Position numbers and translations under genes: made by a program. Below are positions 26,103 to 36,895 of a DNA stretch of 64,000 nucleotides, piece by piece; position 1 is the first letter of the stretch; every line of letters starts with the position of its first letter. Source of the DNA: Saccharolobus caldissimus (GTDB taxonomy: Archaea > Thermoproteota > Thermoprotei_A > Sulfolobales > Sulfolobaceae). Location: contig NZ_AP025226.1 of assembly GCF_020886315.1 (NCBI RefSeq), forward strand, positions 2,382,001 through 2,446,000. Direction: 5' to 3'. The notes beneath the pieces are model-generated. The model saw nothing but the letters and a program-made list of their open reading frames with translations, was not told the DNA's origin and did no database searches.

Positions 26103-28779
26103 CTACTAGTGCATTATTAACGTAAGTATAAATCCATTCGTCACTTTTTACTTTTAATATATCTAACGGGCTTACAATTTTTATATATCTAACCTCGCCT
26201 TTACCTTCTGCTCTTATTTTATCTCCTAAACCTATCTTCCATCCTTGTTCACTAAGAGCTTTTATTACAGCCTCTTTAACGTCTTCATTATGCCCTTTAA
26301 CTCCTATTATCGCCCCTACTATAGTTGGGTTAACCTTATAGTCTTCCCTACTATTTGGTACCCAATTATCCTTTCCTCTACGTTGTCTATAAGATATAAA
26401 CTGCTGTTCGATATAGTAAAGTTTTTGTTGCACGTAGTCTATTGCTTTATACACCCATAAGTTATCTTTCACTAACACCTCATCTGGATAAATTGCATTA
26501 CAATGCAGCAATTTAGGAAGGATATTCTTAATGAAGTCACTTTCACGGATTATATCGCCTTTAGAATTTATTATTATAGGGAGATGTATCAAGTTCTTAT
26601 TAGACTTAGTCTCTACACTTGTATCTATAAGATAAATGTTGTAGTCTAAACTATCACAAACTATATAATTCTTACGTATCTTAGCAAATCTAGAAACTAA
26701 GGAGTAAAATAAATATATATCCTTGCCTACTCTGTTATCGTCATATGTTTCGAATAAAGATAATTTCTGTATAATTATTTTTCCGTTAGAAAAAGTTCCA
26801 TCTTGATATTTAACATATTGTTCTAAGAATAATTTAATTGCGTTATTAAGTTCTTTCCTATTTTCAAAGCCTGAGAGATGTCTAATAGAGTCAATCTCGT
26901 TTATAATAGCACCCTGCATCTTTTCGAATAACGCGAACTTTCTCATAGTTTCTTTTAGGATTTTTATCCTCTTTAACAGACAATTCACCAAATTATCTAG
27001 ATTTCCTTGTAATGCGGCCTCCCATACCTTAATTGGGGTAACTTTTTCTTTTTCATTATTAGGATCACTATACATTGTGTATATTGGTATAGTCTCTTTA
27101 TCCTCGCTAAGATCAAATATCTTGTTCACAGTAACTCCTTGGTATATTAAAGCATCAACTACCTTTTCATTAGACCCAACACCTTTAGTTATTGATAAAA
27201 GCTTATTGTAGTAATTTTCGAGTAAGGCTTGTTCTAAAGGTATCTTTAATGAAATATAATATATATACACAGGCTTGATCTGCTTAAGTCTCCATACTCT
27301 TCCGTTCCTTTGTTCAAACCTTACTATGCTTAACGGGATCTCGTAGTGTATTATAACATTAGCACTCTGTAAATTTAACCCCTCTGAAGCTACGTCTGTA
27401 GCAACTAAAACTTTGCTTTCTTTGCCCTCTAACCATTTCTTAATCTTATCTATTCCCTCTTGATTTACTGTTTCACTAGTTACTACTTTAATTTCCCTAT
27501 CTGTTAAATTGAGAGCTTCCTTAAGCTTTCCTAAAATATAATTCGCAGTGTCCTTATATTCTGTAAATATTATTACCTTATCCCCTTTACTTAAATGAGT
27601 TTTCACTAAATTTGTAAGTGCCTTTACTCTACTATCGTTATTAATAACCCTTTTAGCATACTCTATTAACTGCGGTATGAAATCTTTAAATCTTTCAAGA
27701 TATGGAGCGTTTATTTCAGCTAATTCATTTGCTATATCATCAGGTTCTACGTCTTCCTCAATTTCCTCCTCTTCAGCGTATTCCTCAGCTTCATCTATAA
27801 CCTCATTTTCATTGACTTTCATGCTCCTATTCTCTATTACGTGTTTAAAAGTCATTAAGCCAGCTGAAGGGCTAGACAGTGAACGTCTACCTATTATAAA
27901 TGCTAAGAGCTGAAGGGCTTTAGGCTTCTCACCTATACTATCGTAATAATCTTTAAGTATTGCTAAAGAGAGCTCTCTTATTAATGTATAATATCTTTCC
28001 TCGTCTTCCGTAGGTTCTACTAGATACTGAATAAAGTATGCTTTAGGGAATATCTCCTCCTTTTCGTAAACTTTATTAACGTTATCTTTATTCCTCTTTA
28101 GTATTATAGCCCTAACAGTACTCCTTAATACTGCTTCACTATTATCCCTTAAATGGGGGTCTATAAGGACAAGTCTCTTTATGTAATCGTTATCGTTACC
28201 TCTATGAGGTGTGGCTGATAAGCCGATAAAGTGAGAGTTTGGGTTTTTAGTTACCAATGAGGCTAAGGTTGCATATCTCTGATTTTCTTTATTACCTATT
28301 ATTCCTACTTTATGTATTTCGTCAACCACAATTAAATCCCAATTAACAGATAAAAAGTTAGACTTGTGTTCATTCCTCTTTATAGTATCTACACTAACTA
28401 TATAAATCCCGTTTTCGCTTAATGCTCCCCTATATTTTCTATAATCAATTATTGGTAATTGCCACTCTTTATCAAATTTCCTTAACTCAGATATCCACTG
28501 GTTAACTAAGACCTTAGGGACTATTAATAGAATCCTTTTAACCCCCCTATTCTTAATTAATTGATCCATTATCATTATCCCTTCTATTGTCTTCCCAAGT
28601 CCCACATCATCGGCTATGAGAAACCTTACTGGATCCCTTGCGAGAAGCCTATAAAATATTTCAGCTTGATGAATGTAAGGCTCATAATCCCCTCCGGTTA
28701 AAAGAGGATACCTAAATATAGGATGATATTCCTTTAATTTATCTAAGTAGAAAAGGATAAATTCACTCATAGAGGTCAC
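26083..28779 (-). CDS. SNF2/RapA-type helicase, DrmD-like
   Basis: This 898-residue SF2 helicase has Walker A IADDVGLGKTIEG (57-65), LLIVPKVLVNQW (Ia), VVDEIHKVG (DEIH, 153-156), GLSATPHRGND (III), then the C-terminal half with KVIIFTEYKDTANYI, VLVATDVASEGLNLQSANVI and FEQRNGRVWRLKQ (VI). This is the RapA/SNF2 arrangement found in DrmD of class 1 DISARM and in other methylase-linked defence clusters. The internal insert at about 320-350 is very acidic. It overlaps both neighbours (17 and 20 bases). An alternative start MSEFILFY is three codons in. Confidence 0.8.
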   Translation of the reverse strand: MTSMSEFILFYLDKLKEYHPIFRYPLLTGGDYEPYIHQAEIFYRLLARDPVRFLIADDVGLGKTIEGIMIMDQLIKNRGVKRILLIVPKVLVNQWISELRKFDKEWQLPIIDYRKYRGALSENGIYIVSVDTIKRNEHKSNFLSVNWDLIVVDEIHKVGIIGNKENQRYATLASLVTKNPNSHFIGLSATPHRGNDNDYIKRLVLIDPHLRDNSEAVLRSTVRAIILKRNKDNVNKVYEKEEIFPKAYFIQYLVEPTEDEERYYTLIRELSLAILKDYYDSIGEKPKALQLLAFIIGRRSLSSPSAGLMTFKHVIENRSMKVNENEVIDEAEEYAEEEEIEEDVEPDDIANELAEINAPYLERFKDFIPQLIEYAKRVINNDSRVKALTNLVKTHLSKGDKVIIFTEYKDTANYILGKLKEALNLTDREIKVVTSETVNQEGIDKIKKWLEGKESKVLVATDVASEGLNLQSANVIIHYEIPLSIVRFEQRNGRVWRLKQIKPVYIYYISLKIPLEQALLENYYNKLLSITKGVGSNEKVVDALIYQGVTVNKIFDLSEDKETIPIYTMYSDPNNEKEKVTPIKVWEAALQGNLDNLVNCLLKRIKILKETMRKFALFEKMQGAIINEIDSIRHLSGFENRKELNNAIKLFLEQYVKYQDGTFSNGKIIIQKLSLFETYDDNRVGKDIYLFYSLVSRFAKIRKNYIVCDSLDYNIYLIDTSVETKSNKNLIHLPIIINSKGDIIRESDFIKNILPKLLHCNAIYPDEVLVKDNLWVYKAIDYVQQKLYYIEQQFISYRQRRGKDNWVPNSREDYKVNPTIVGAIIGVKGHNEDVKEAVIKALSEQGWKIGLGDKIRAEGKGEVRYIKIVSPLDILKVKSDEWIYTYVNNALVGVKHGV

Positions 28780-29158
28780 GAAAAGATTTACTAACTCTAA
28801 AAGTATCTATTATGTTATTTCTCCTTGAGTATCTACTTAGAAATTCCGTATACCAAAACTGTAAGCTGAACTCATCCATTCCTATTATTATCTTCCCTAG
28901 CTCATTAATCCTCGTAGCATAAACTTTTCTAATGGTTTGTCTCACACCACCATAAATTATCATAATTTTAAACAGTCTCTCGTTCTCAGTCCTTATAGTT
29001 TTCTTAGCCCTCTTATATTCAACATTAACATTCTTGAGAATTATATCATAAATTTCATTCAGGCTCACAGCAGCCTTAAAGACTCGCGAACTACTATTGT
29101 TTCTTATAATGTAATAATAAATCCTATTAGGGCTAGTTTCTCTTATGAGGTACTCCAT
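28763..29158 (-). CDS. Small basic protein of the DUF1156/DUF499 operon
   Basis: The 131-residue protein is rich in Arg and Tyr (RAKKTIRTENERLFKIMIIY; EFLSRYSRRNNIIDTFRVSK). No domain is recognised. It sits one base after the DUF499-type ATPase gene and overlaps the helicase gene by 17 bases, so it is part of the operon. In related clusters a small DUF3780-type protein occupies a similar place, but I see no sequence support for that here. A nucleic-acid-binding adaptor is possible. Confidence 0.5.
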   Translation of the reverse strand: MEYLIRETSPNRIYYYIIRNNSSSRVFKAAVSLNEIYDIILKNVNVEYKRAKKTIRTENERLFKIMIIYGGVRQTIRKVYATRINELGKIIIGMDEFSLQFWYTEFLSRYSRRNNIIDTFRVSKSFRDLYE

Positions 29159-29159
29159 C

Positions 29160-32100
29160 TTAACACACCTTAACTCTTACTTTTATAATCCCTTTACTAA
29201 TTAAGTCGTTAATTTCCTCAACTTTATTTATCTCTTTAATTTCCTCAACTTTTATTCTAAGTGAGCCAGAAACCTTAGACTTCAAACCTATTAAGCTTAA
29301 TAGGGGATTTAAGAAATTAACGAAATCGAGAATACTAGACCCTAAAGGCCTAGCACTCACAAAAATTTTCTTATTAGGGTCTTCTACGTTAATTTCGCCC
29401 TCTAAGACCTTTTTACCGATTATTAACGAGTTCAACTTGGTAATCACAGTCCTTATATCATTAATATTTATTATATCTATCTCAGAAATCTTTGAATCTT
29501 TATTTAACTGGTCTACAATCCTCTCGCACTCGTTTCGCCTTAACCTAGTGAGTATTTCAACACTCTTCTCCTTATTATCATATTTAGCATTTACAATAGT
29601 TATACCGTCTTGATTTAACGTAATCCTCAGAATAGTCTGAAAATCTGGGACTCCCTCAGTTACGTCTAGCACTCCATAATTACTACTTAAGTATACCTTA
29701 GAGTTGAAATTGCCTACTTTCTTCACTGTTATTTTAACTTCCTTTACTTCACCGGGCAAACCTTCGACCTCTTTAGGCTCAGCATACAACTCTATACCGA
29801 CCTCTAAACTTTCCTCAACTAGTTTAATCTCTCCTGTCTTAAATTTAACAAACCAGTTTTCATCTTTCTTAAGTTCTTTTAGAGGTATTCTTGTGCCATC
29901 GGGTAATTCTAATACATAATACCTCTTAATCACTTTATCGCCTTCCTCTATGATTTTCTCTTGAGAGATCAATTCATCAATCTCTTTATCTGCAGCTTCT
30001 TTAGCTGGCAAGATTATTGAAGTCTCATTAACTAATATTTCTCCCATGCCTTCATATTTCTTATAATAAACTTTCCCCCTAGTCATAACGCCTACTTCTA
30101 ACTTCTCCACGCCGTTACGTATAGCGTTATAAATCGCCGAATCTGTGACGAAAGGTAAAGAAGGATTAGTGTAAAATACCTCCCTTAAGTCCTTAACCGA
30201 AAATGATTTACTTGTTATATCAATCCCTAAATTACTTAATAACGTTATTAATACATCAAAGTCTAAATTCTCTTCGCGAATTATTTTACCCTCATCAATT
30301 AACGTGCTTTCGACTTGCTGAAGTAATGTCTTTTCTCCGCTTTTTAGTTCTACTATTCTAATCTCGTTATTCCCAGTGGGGTAGGCTACTTTATCAAAAT
30401 ATTGAAATATTTGATTATATATTGCATTCTCTAAGCTATTTAAATACTCATGAAGTATTTTATCTGCATATTCTCTTGAAATTTTATCTTTATAATAAGG
30501 TGTTACATCCATCTTGGAGCAGGAAATATACTTTCTCATATAGTCTTCCATTTTATCCCTATTAGATCCTACTGATGGAAATAGTAACGTTATAGTATTG
30601 GAATATCTCCTTAAGCCCTCTGTCCTTCCAGAAGGTACATAGTATAATATTTTCCTCGCAACTTCTTCAGAAGCTTTAAATACCTCATTTATGTCCTTAC
30701 AATCTTGACACACTGGCTTACTTAATATTGCAAGGTAATATGATGATTCATCAACGTTAACTAATTCATTCTTATTTCTAAGTATAGTCCTATACAATTT
30801 TAGTAAAAGCCCGCTGACAATTTTCTTACCCTTCTTTTGTACAACGTCTATCGGAGTTTCAGCTAATTTGAGCATAATATCATTTAACTTCTCCTCTACC
30901 TCAGCTTGCGGCACTTTACTTGCATCTTTTTCACATATCGTTTTAGGATCTAAGAAATAAGTAACCCAATATCTCCCCTTATCATTCATAATATATGGGA
31001 TAATCATATCAACATTCTTCGAATTGCTACTAATACTCTCTAAAATCTCCTTCACATCAGATGGGAGCCTATCTATTGAGTTGAGGTATTCTGGGTCGAA
31101 CACCGAAGTAATTATTTCCTTATCATCAGGTAATGCAGAAGAAAGTTGGCCTGCATCTAACCCTAACTGGTAATAATATGTTGTAATAAATATATAATTT
31201 GCTAATAAAAACACTATTTCCAATCCCTTAGATCTCTGAATGATAGTGTCTGCAACTGTACCATAATTCTTGAAATCCTTCAGTAATAAATCGTGTATCT
31301 GAGGATCTTTTATACTTATATCCGATGGTAAAATTAAACTCCTTGTAGGTTTAGAGTTCCATAAGTTCCTTATTACATACCTAGTTATCTTTATACCCTC
31401 GCGAGTACCTTGAAGATGCGTATTCCCTTCTAATAACCTCTTTAAAGCCTCAACATAAAGTGGATGGAAAGGATAAGTTCTCGCAACATCCTGGACTATG
31501 GAAGCGTCGACGTAGTCTCTATACTGATCGGCTAATTTCTGATATTTACCTACTACATTATTCTTAACAGCCTCATTTACTTCTTTGAATATTCTCTTTA
31601 TTAATACATTAGCTAAATCCGTAGATGTCTCTATAGGCGCTCTAAATGCCTTACCGCTCCTCTCTAACCTTTTAGCTAAAGCTTCTATAACTTCAGGCTC
31701 GTATCCCGCCTCAATGTACTCTATAATATCTTGTTTATTAGGAGAAGCCTCAATTTTAGCCGGGATTGTAGCTACTAACACTACTGGCAAATTAACGCCC
31801 ATTGATGCTAAAGCTTCTAGGAATAGCAAACACTGCTCATAATACTCTTTATATCTGCCCTTTAATCTTAAAAGATAATAAGCTATCTCATCTGCCAGAA
31901 TAAGAACCCTTTCCCCTTTAAATAACTTCTCAAGATCGTCTTTTTGCGGAGTTATCATATCCTCATCAAATTTTTTAATTATATCATATTTTCCAAGTTT
32001 ATTTGCAATATAACCCCATAAGGTCTTTATTTCAACATTACCATCCTTTAAGGGATTTACCGGTGATGGGGCGGTTCTGCTATCCTTACCCCCTATTCCT

Positions 32101-32444
32101 ATTACTTTAACGCCTTCTAAAACATTAAGCCCAAACTCCTTCGCTATTTTAGGATTGTTAAAAGCATGATACAGTAAAAGTAGAGTATGTGTCTTACCAC
32201 CTCCGAATAAGGAATATATCGTTATAGTAGTCCCTTTACCTTGGCTTAAAGCGTTAGTTATTTCATTAATTAAAATTCTCATAGAATCCGTTATATATGT
32301 AACAGAGAAGAACTCTTTAGGGTCTAAATAAATTGATGGCGCGTTCCCAACTATAACATCACTAAGTTCTGGAGCCATTTGATCGTCTAAGCTCGGATTA
32401 AATACGTCTTCCCTTACTTTATTCTCGTAAACTAAGTCAGCCAT
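29160..32444 (-). CDS. DUF499-type AAA+ ATPase
   Basis: The 1094-residue protein has the DUF499 N-terminus (KVREDVFNPSLDDQMAPELS; YLDPKEFFSVTYIT), Walker A SLFGGGKTHTLLLLYHAF (81-87), Walker B RVLILADEIAYYLLRLKG and the sensor-like VVLVATIPAKIE. The C-terminal half holds a CQDC pair and beta-rich regions (EVKEVKITVKKVGNFNSKVY). DUF499 ATPases occur next to DUF1156 methylases in defence islands and are thought to control the complex by ATP hydrolysis. The start overlaps the methylase gene by 8 bases. Confidence 0.75.
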   Translation of the reverse strand: MADLVYENKVREDVFNPSLDDQMAPELSDVIVGNAPSIYLDPKEFFSVTYITDSMRILINEITNALSQGKGTTITIYSLFGGGKTHTLLLLYHAFNNPKIAKEFGLNVLEGVKVIGIGGKDSRTAPSPVNPLKDGNVEIKTLWGYIANKLGKYDIIKKFDEDMITPQKDDLEKLFKGERVLILADEIAYYLLRLKGRYKEYYEQCLLFLEALASMGVNLPVVLVATIPAKIEASPNKQDIIEYIEAGYEPEVIEALAKRLERSGKAFRAPIETSTDLANVLIKRIFKEVNEAVKNNVVGKYQKLADQYRDYVDASIVQDVARTYPFHPLYVEALKRLLEGNTHLQGTREGIKITRYVIRNLWNSKPTRSLILPSDISIKDPQIHDLLLKDFKNYGTVADTIIQRSKGLEIVFLLANYIFITTYYYQLGLDAGQLSSALPDDKEIITSVFDPEYLNSIDRLPSDVKEILESISSNSKNVDMIIPYIMNDKGRYWVTYFLDPKTICEKDASKVPQAEVEEKLNDIMLKLAETPIDVVQKKGKKIVSGLLLKLYRTILRNKNELVNVDESSYYLAILSKPVCQDCKDINEVFKASEEVARKILYYVPSGRTEGLRRYSNTITLLFPSVGSNRDKMEDYMRKYISCSKMDVTPYYKDKISREYADKILHEYLNSLENAIYNQIFQYFDKVAYPTGNNEIRIVELKSGEKTLLQQVESTLIDEGKIIREENLDFDVLITLLSNLGIDITSKSFSVKDLREVFYTNPSLPFVTDSAIYNAIRNGVEKLEVGVMTRGKVYYKKYEGMGEILVNETSIILPAKEAADKEIDELISQEKIIEEGDKVIKRYYVLELPDGTRIPLKELKKDENWFVKFKTGEIKLVEESLEVGIELYAEPKEVEGLPGEVKEVKITVKKVGNFNSKVYLSSNYGVLDVTEGVPDFQTILRITLNQDGITIVNAKYDNKEKSVEILTRLRRNECERIVDQLNKDSKISEIDIININDIRTVITKLNSLIIGKKVLEGEINVEDPNKKIFVSARPLGSSILDFVNFLNPLLSLIGLKSKVSGSLRIKVEEIKEINKVEEINDLISKGIIKVRVKVC

Positions 32445-35229
32445 TTAACCACCTCTCTATACCTACTTTTTCACCAGACAAACGCTTAGAGGGTTCCTTC
32501 TCTATGTCGTTATCTGGTAAGACTCTCGCAAAGACTTTTGCAATAGCTAAAGCCTCATCTACGAAACGAGTCCTCTCTCTGAGCTTCTCAATCTCGTCCT
32601 TAAGCTTATCGGAATATTTTAACGAGACGTATTCAAGGTAATGGAAGACTTGAACCGGATTAGAGAAATTGTAATTCCCTTGAAGGACCATCTTCACTTC
32701 TGGAAGTTGCTCTAATGCAGCAATTGTATCTTTATCCTGTTCAGGCTCTACTAAAGCTATTGTACTGTCTTCAACTCTAACGACTCCTTTACTTTGTAAA
32801 TCTTCAACATCTAAACTACCGGATGAGATATTTAGAAATACTAAACTATTGTTATCCAATTTCCTTACCCCTTTCTTAGGTGTAGGAATTAGAAGCTTTA
32901 CTAAAACATAATAAACTGCATAAGGATCTGTAATCCTCACGCCTATTCCTCTAGATAACCCTTCAATTATTGCTTGTGCAGTAGTAGGAAATACATAGTT
33001 TGTGACTAAATCTTCGACTGCATTTATTCCTTCTCCTCTTAAGCCTAGGATTTTTTCGTATTGGGTAAATACACTAAGAACCTTTCCTAAGACCTCTATA
33101 TAAGTGTCTATAGAGAGCTTAAGCTGTTGCTTATTTAACATATTTGATATCCAGTCAGAAACTTTTGAAATAGCCTCTCTTCTGACCTCTTGAATTAGCT
33201 TAGAACCTTCAGCTTTCTTTCTCCAGACTATAACTATTGACTTATCTAATGAGATTGTAGTGTTGAGGGCTGTTACCCTTGTCTCATATTCAGTAGTTAC
33301 TGCATAAGTTGTAGTTATCCTAAACTTTGAAACATACCAGCCTGCATAAAGTAAAGATACCCATGCATCTGGAGATGTATGGTTATAGAAAGTAATTAAT
33401 AAACCAACGTCTTTTAAAATTTCAGCAAGTTTATTAAATGCTTGTGCTAATTTATTTCTGAAATATTCGTAAGAGCCTACACTATCTCCGAATGCCTTAC
33501 TTCTTTCTCCATCAACTCCTATATCTTTTGGTACGAATTCTTCCCATTGGGTTCTATAAGGAAATGGAATTATCCTTTTTAACCATACGTAATAGAAGTC
33601 ACTAACTTCTGGGTATGGGACGTCATCTGCATAAGGCGGATCAGTGACTATAATGTCTACTTTATCGCTTAAAGTTAGTTCATTGACATCGTTATTTATT
33701 ATCTCAATTTTAGAGTCAGTATTAGTCTGTATTAAATATTCTAGTCCTTCTATCACATGATCTAAACTCTTAGATAAAGATCCTATTATGTGGACTAAAG
33801 GAGATATTTCAACCCAGTTCCAAGTAAATGCAAATCCTCTAAACCTTAATGCGTCTCGAATAAATGTTCTATTAGACTCAACTGATGTTAAGAAACAATT
33901 ATGCCTTATATGATTTAGAAATGCTATAGTTAAGTATGTTATTATTGCTTCCTTGTATTCCTCATATCCTTCTATCTTTCCTCTAAGTTCATTCAGTTTA
34001 GCAATAATCCTTGAAAATATTATTAACTGTCTTGCGTTAAATAATTTGTAAAACTTATCCATTCCCCACGCTATAGTAGTCCTTCTAGATGCATAGCTAG
34101 CTACGCTTTCTGTAGGCATATTGTTAATATCAATATCCCTTAATTTTTCAAAACTTTCCCAGAACTTTTTCTTGTCTTCTTCATTAATCTCTTCAAATTC
34201 TAGATCTTTTCCTTCTCCCTTAAACTTAACTAGGAGTGTTGGCCTTGCTTTAGCGTTTTGTAATTCTTCTAGACTAATCTCTCCATTTAAGTATTTCTCA
34301 TACTTCTCATTCCAATCCTTTATCGCCTCCCTAACGTACCACTTGTCTCCCTTACCAGGAAAAGTGGTATTACAGAATAAGCATTTAGCATAACTCTTTT
34401 TTGCATTAACGTTTCCCTCTGGAACCCTATATTCCTTACCGTTAACTATTATTTTATCCTTAGTCTTCTTTGCGGATATAGTCTTCTTGTTAAGTTCTTT
34501 ATTTAGATCAATTACCTCTATTCTTAGTTGCTTGTCATTAACCTCCGGTTTCATGAAAACTAATCTTTTGAAATTACAAGACTTAACTTCTTCTTCACTC
34601 TCTCCTTCTTCCTCATCGTCACTTCCTTTTAATGTCAACAACCACCACTGATTGACTAAAGGGGTATAATTGCCACAGTGTGGACACCTTACCTCCCATG
34701 TACCTACAAAACCTGAAGAGTCTCCATATAATTCTTTGACGTCGTCTTCTATACTTTTTATTAGCTCTTTGCCGTATTTCTTTAAGTCATCTAAAAGTTT
34801 TATTCCGTATTTAGGATACTCAAGAATAGCCTTTAAAAATACATATGCGGTAGGTAATAATTCAGAAGCAATTACCTTACCTACTTTCAACCTTTTAGCT
34901 TCCAATGGAATTGAACCAAATCCAGCAAAAGGGTCTAAAATCGTGAAGTTTTTAAATTCATTATTTACAAAGGGTTGATATTTATGGGGAAGATTCTCTG
35001 ATAATCTAATCATTCTTTTAAACTTCTCAAGGGGGTAATTTTCTGGAAGTAATGCAGCTGCAGTAAATGCCCTAGCTGAAATTAAGGGCTTTCTAGTCCA
35101 CCAGAAAATCATATCCCAATAAACCGGCCTCCCTGGACCCTTCTCCTTAGCCGCTTTTATATCAATTTCTGGTACTAGATTTGCAAAGGTATCACTTTCG
35201 ATTAACCGTCTCTCTGTATTTTGAGACAT
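32437..35229 (-). CDS. DUF1156-type N6-adenine DNA methylase with zinc ribbon
   Basis: From the internal Met (MSQNTERRLIES), preferred over an upstream AT-rich extension to 35271, the protein has the DUF1156 N-terminus (GPGRPVYWDMIFWWTRKPLI), SAM motif ILDPFAGFGSIPLEAKRL (about residue 99), CPHCGNYTP and CLFCNTTFPG zinc-ribbon halves, and catalytic IIVTDPPYADDVPYPEVSD. It modifies host DNA, probably at adenine by the DPPY motif. It is the first gene of the six-gene minus-strand operon and diverges from the 435-residue gene at 35588. The length, about 930 residues, is normal for this group. Confidence 0.8.
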   Translation of the reverse strand: MSQNTERRLIESDTFANLVPEIDIKAAKEKGPGRPVYWDMIFWWTRKPLISARAFTAAALLPENYPLEKFKRMIRLSENLPHKYQPFVNNEFKNFTILDPFAGFGSIPLEAKRLKVGKVIASELLPTAYVFLKAILEYPKYGIKLLDDLKKYGKELIKSIEDDVKELYGDSSGFVGTWEVRCPHCGNYTPLVNQWWLLTLKGSDDEEEGESEEEVKSCNFKRLVFMKPEVNDKQLRIEVIDLNKELNKKTISAKKTKDKIIVNGKEYRVPEGNVNAKKSYAKCLFCNTTFPGKGDKWYVREAIKDWNEKYEKYLNGEISLEELQNAKARPTLLVKFKGEGKDLEFEEINEEDKKKFWESFEKLRDIDINNMPTESVASYASRRTTIAWGMDKFYKLFNARQLIIFSRIIAKLNELRGKIEGYEEYKEAIITYLTIAFLNHIRHNCFLTSVESNRTFIRDALRFRGFAFTWNWVEISPLVHIIGSLSKSLDHVIEGLEYLIQTNTDSKIEIINNDVNELTLSDKVDIIVTDPPYADDVPYPEVSDFYYVWLKRIIPFPYRTQWEEFVPKDIGVDGERSKAFGDSVGSYEYFRNKLAQAFNKLAEILKDVGLLITFYNHTSPDAWVSLLYAGWYVSKFRITTTYAVTTEYETRVTALNTTISLDKSIVIVWRKKAEGSKLIQEVRREAISKVSDWISNMLNKQQLKLSIDTYIEVLGKVLSVFTQYEKILGLRGEGINAVEDLVTNYVFPTTAQAIIEGLSRGIGVRITDPYAVYYVLVKLLIPTPKKGVRKLDNNSLVFLNISSGSLDVEDLQSKGVVRVEDSTIALVEPEQDKDTIAALEQLPEVKMVLQGNYNFSNPVQVFHYLEYVSLKYSDKLKDEIEKLRERTRFVDEALAIAKVFARVLPDNDIEKEPSKRLSGEKVGIERWLNG

Positions 35230-35587
35230 TATATAACATGATATTATTATGAAAATTTTAAGCTTTATCAAGTGCTTACAAGATCGATTAAGTAGACTAT
35301 TACAAAATTATAATATTCTCTTTTTTAAATTAATATATATTAATAGAGAAATAATTGATTATAAGTTAAAATAAGAAAGAAACAAGATTAATAATAATAT
35401 TATAAAAATGGATGAATAGTATATACTGAATTTCATAATTATTTTAACATTAAGAAATTTACACTTATTTTAAATATTTAACAGAAAGTCCCATAATTAG
35501 TAATTATTTGAAAAACATTCCTAGAATAGCGTTATTTTATCATAAATATAGAGTAATACTTATTATTTTGAATGTAATACTTCTGTT
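35230..35587. other. Divergent promoter region of the defence island
   Basis: About 360 very AT-rich bases separate the two divergent arms of the island. TATA-like runs occur towards both genes (for example TTTATCATAAATATAGAG near 35540 for the plus-strand gene). No repeat or palindrome strong enough to name as an operator was found. Confidence 0.35.
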
Positions 35588-36895
35588 ATGAATGATTATG
35601 ATCATGAAACTCATTTGATTGCTATTTTATGTGATAAGTATAAGGAACAATACTATGAGATTAAGGATAAAATTAATCATATTGATGGTGGAAATATCGT
35701 GTATTTTTTTAATATTAAAGATATAGTAGGTCCTAACATTATTAAACGAATCTTTCCTTGGAAGGGAAATGTGTTCAACACTGGTATGTTCATTCCCATA
35801 TATGATTCAAGACAAGATAGGATCGTTACACTAAAGTACTGGGGCAAATTCAAGGATTTTTATCAACAAGAGGTTTCAAATAAAGTAGTTAAATATTATA
35901 AGAGTTTATACTGTTATCCTTCTGGAATTTGTGAGTATGAAAATAAAGGGAAAGTTTTAGATGATATGAAAAATGAAGAGGAGAGAATTTTAACAGAAAT
36001 CTATGGTACTTATTGGGTATCCTCTTTAAGCTTACCGTATAATGAAAGTAACATATTTCGAGGAAATATTTACATTTATGTGGGTAATGAGTTTCTATCG
36101 ATATTCAAAATTTATCATACATTTGTTAATATACATAATGATGAAGCAGAATATTTAGATGCTAATCTTAATTTCAATAAAATTAAATTATATGATAATA
36201 TAGATAAAGATCTTATAACATATTTACTTATTAAGAAAATTACTATAGAAAAATTATCTAATAATAAATGTAAAATAAATTATGAATATTTTTTAACAGA
36301 ATATTATAATAGAAGCGGTAGATATTATAATAAAATGGACATAAAATCTAGGTTTGTTCTTATGGTTCTTAGGACAATGTATATTACTAGATTCGATAAG
36401 GACGATTTTCTTAAAATAGGCAGTTTTCAAGAACTTAATAATTATATGAAAAGAATTTCGGAATTAATTCAGAAAAGGAATAACTCTTTAATAAAGATAA
36501 ATTTCTATCTAGCAGATAAAGAAGATATAGAAGATATATTCTCATTTAATCATCATAATATCAAAATATTTGTAGTAGATAATAAAGATAATATAGTATT
36601 TATAGGTCCAGAGATAACTAATATTGCTTTTGAAGATGAACAGTTGTATAATTTACTAATAGATAAGATATTTAAAAATGATTCTAATAGAAAGAAGTTT
36701 TTACAAATATTATCGCAGTTCTCCTTACATAATGATAAGTTTAAACTTGGTGTAGAGGTTAAGAATCAACTTACATTGAAGATTAAAGATCAACTTAGTA
36801 AAATACTGAATTATAATCTAGGATATGAGGAAATAGGAAAAATTATAAATAAGATGAAAAACATGTATAAATCCAGATTATTAAATATGAGATAA
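35588..36895 (+). CDS. Unknown protein (435 aa) in the defence island
   Basis: A mixed alpha/beta protein of very AT-rich coding sequence, rich in Asn, Lys, Tyr and Ile. Motif-like pieces include HETHLIAILCDKYKEQYYEI, IVYFFNIKDIVGPNIIKRIF and KIFVVDNKDNIVFIG. No domain is recognised. It lies between the DUF1156 arm and the DrmA/DrmB arm, divergent from the first, and is separated from the second by 880 bases. It may be a sensor or effector of the island or an unrelated passenger. Confidence 0.5.
   Translation: MNDYDHETHLIAILCDKYKEQYYEIKDKINHIDGGNIVYFFNIKDIVGPNIIKRIFPWKGNVFNTGMFIPIYDSRQDRIVTLKYWGKFKDFYQQEVSNKVVKYYKSLYCYPSGICEYENKGKVLDDMKNEEERILTEIYGTYWVSSLSLPYNESNIFRGNIYIYVGNEFLSIFKIYHTFVNIHNDEAEYLDANLNFNKIKLYDNIDKDLITYLLIKKITIEKLSNNKCKINYEYFLTEYYNRSGRYYNKMDIKSRFVLMVLRTMYITRFDKDDFLKIGSFQELNNYMKRISELIQKRNNSLIKINFYLADKEDIEDIFSFNHHNIKIFVVDNKDNIVFIGPEITNIAFEDEQLYNLLIDKIFKNDSNRKKFLQILSQFSLHNDKFKLGVEVKNQLTLKIKDQLSKILNYNLGYEEIGKIINKMKNMYKSRLLNMR

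Noticed and set aside
32437-35271. Start of the DUF1156 methylase at 35271
   Set aside because: The first 14 codons are AT-rich and hydrophobic without family similarity; the internal MSQNTERRL is the typical N-terminus.
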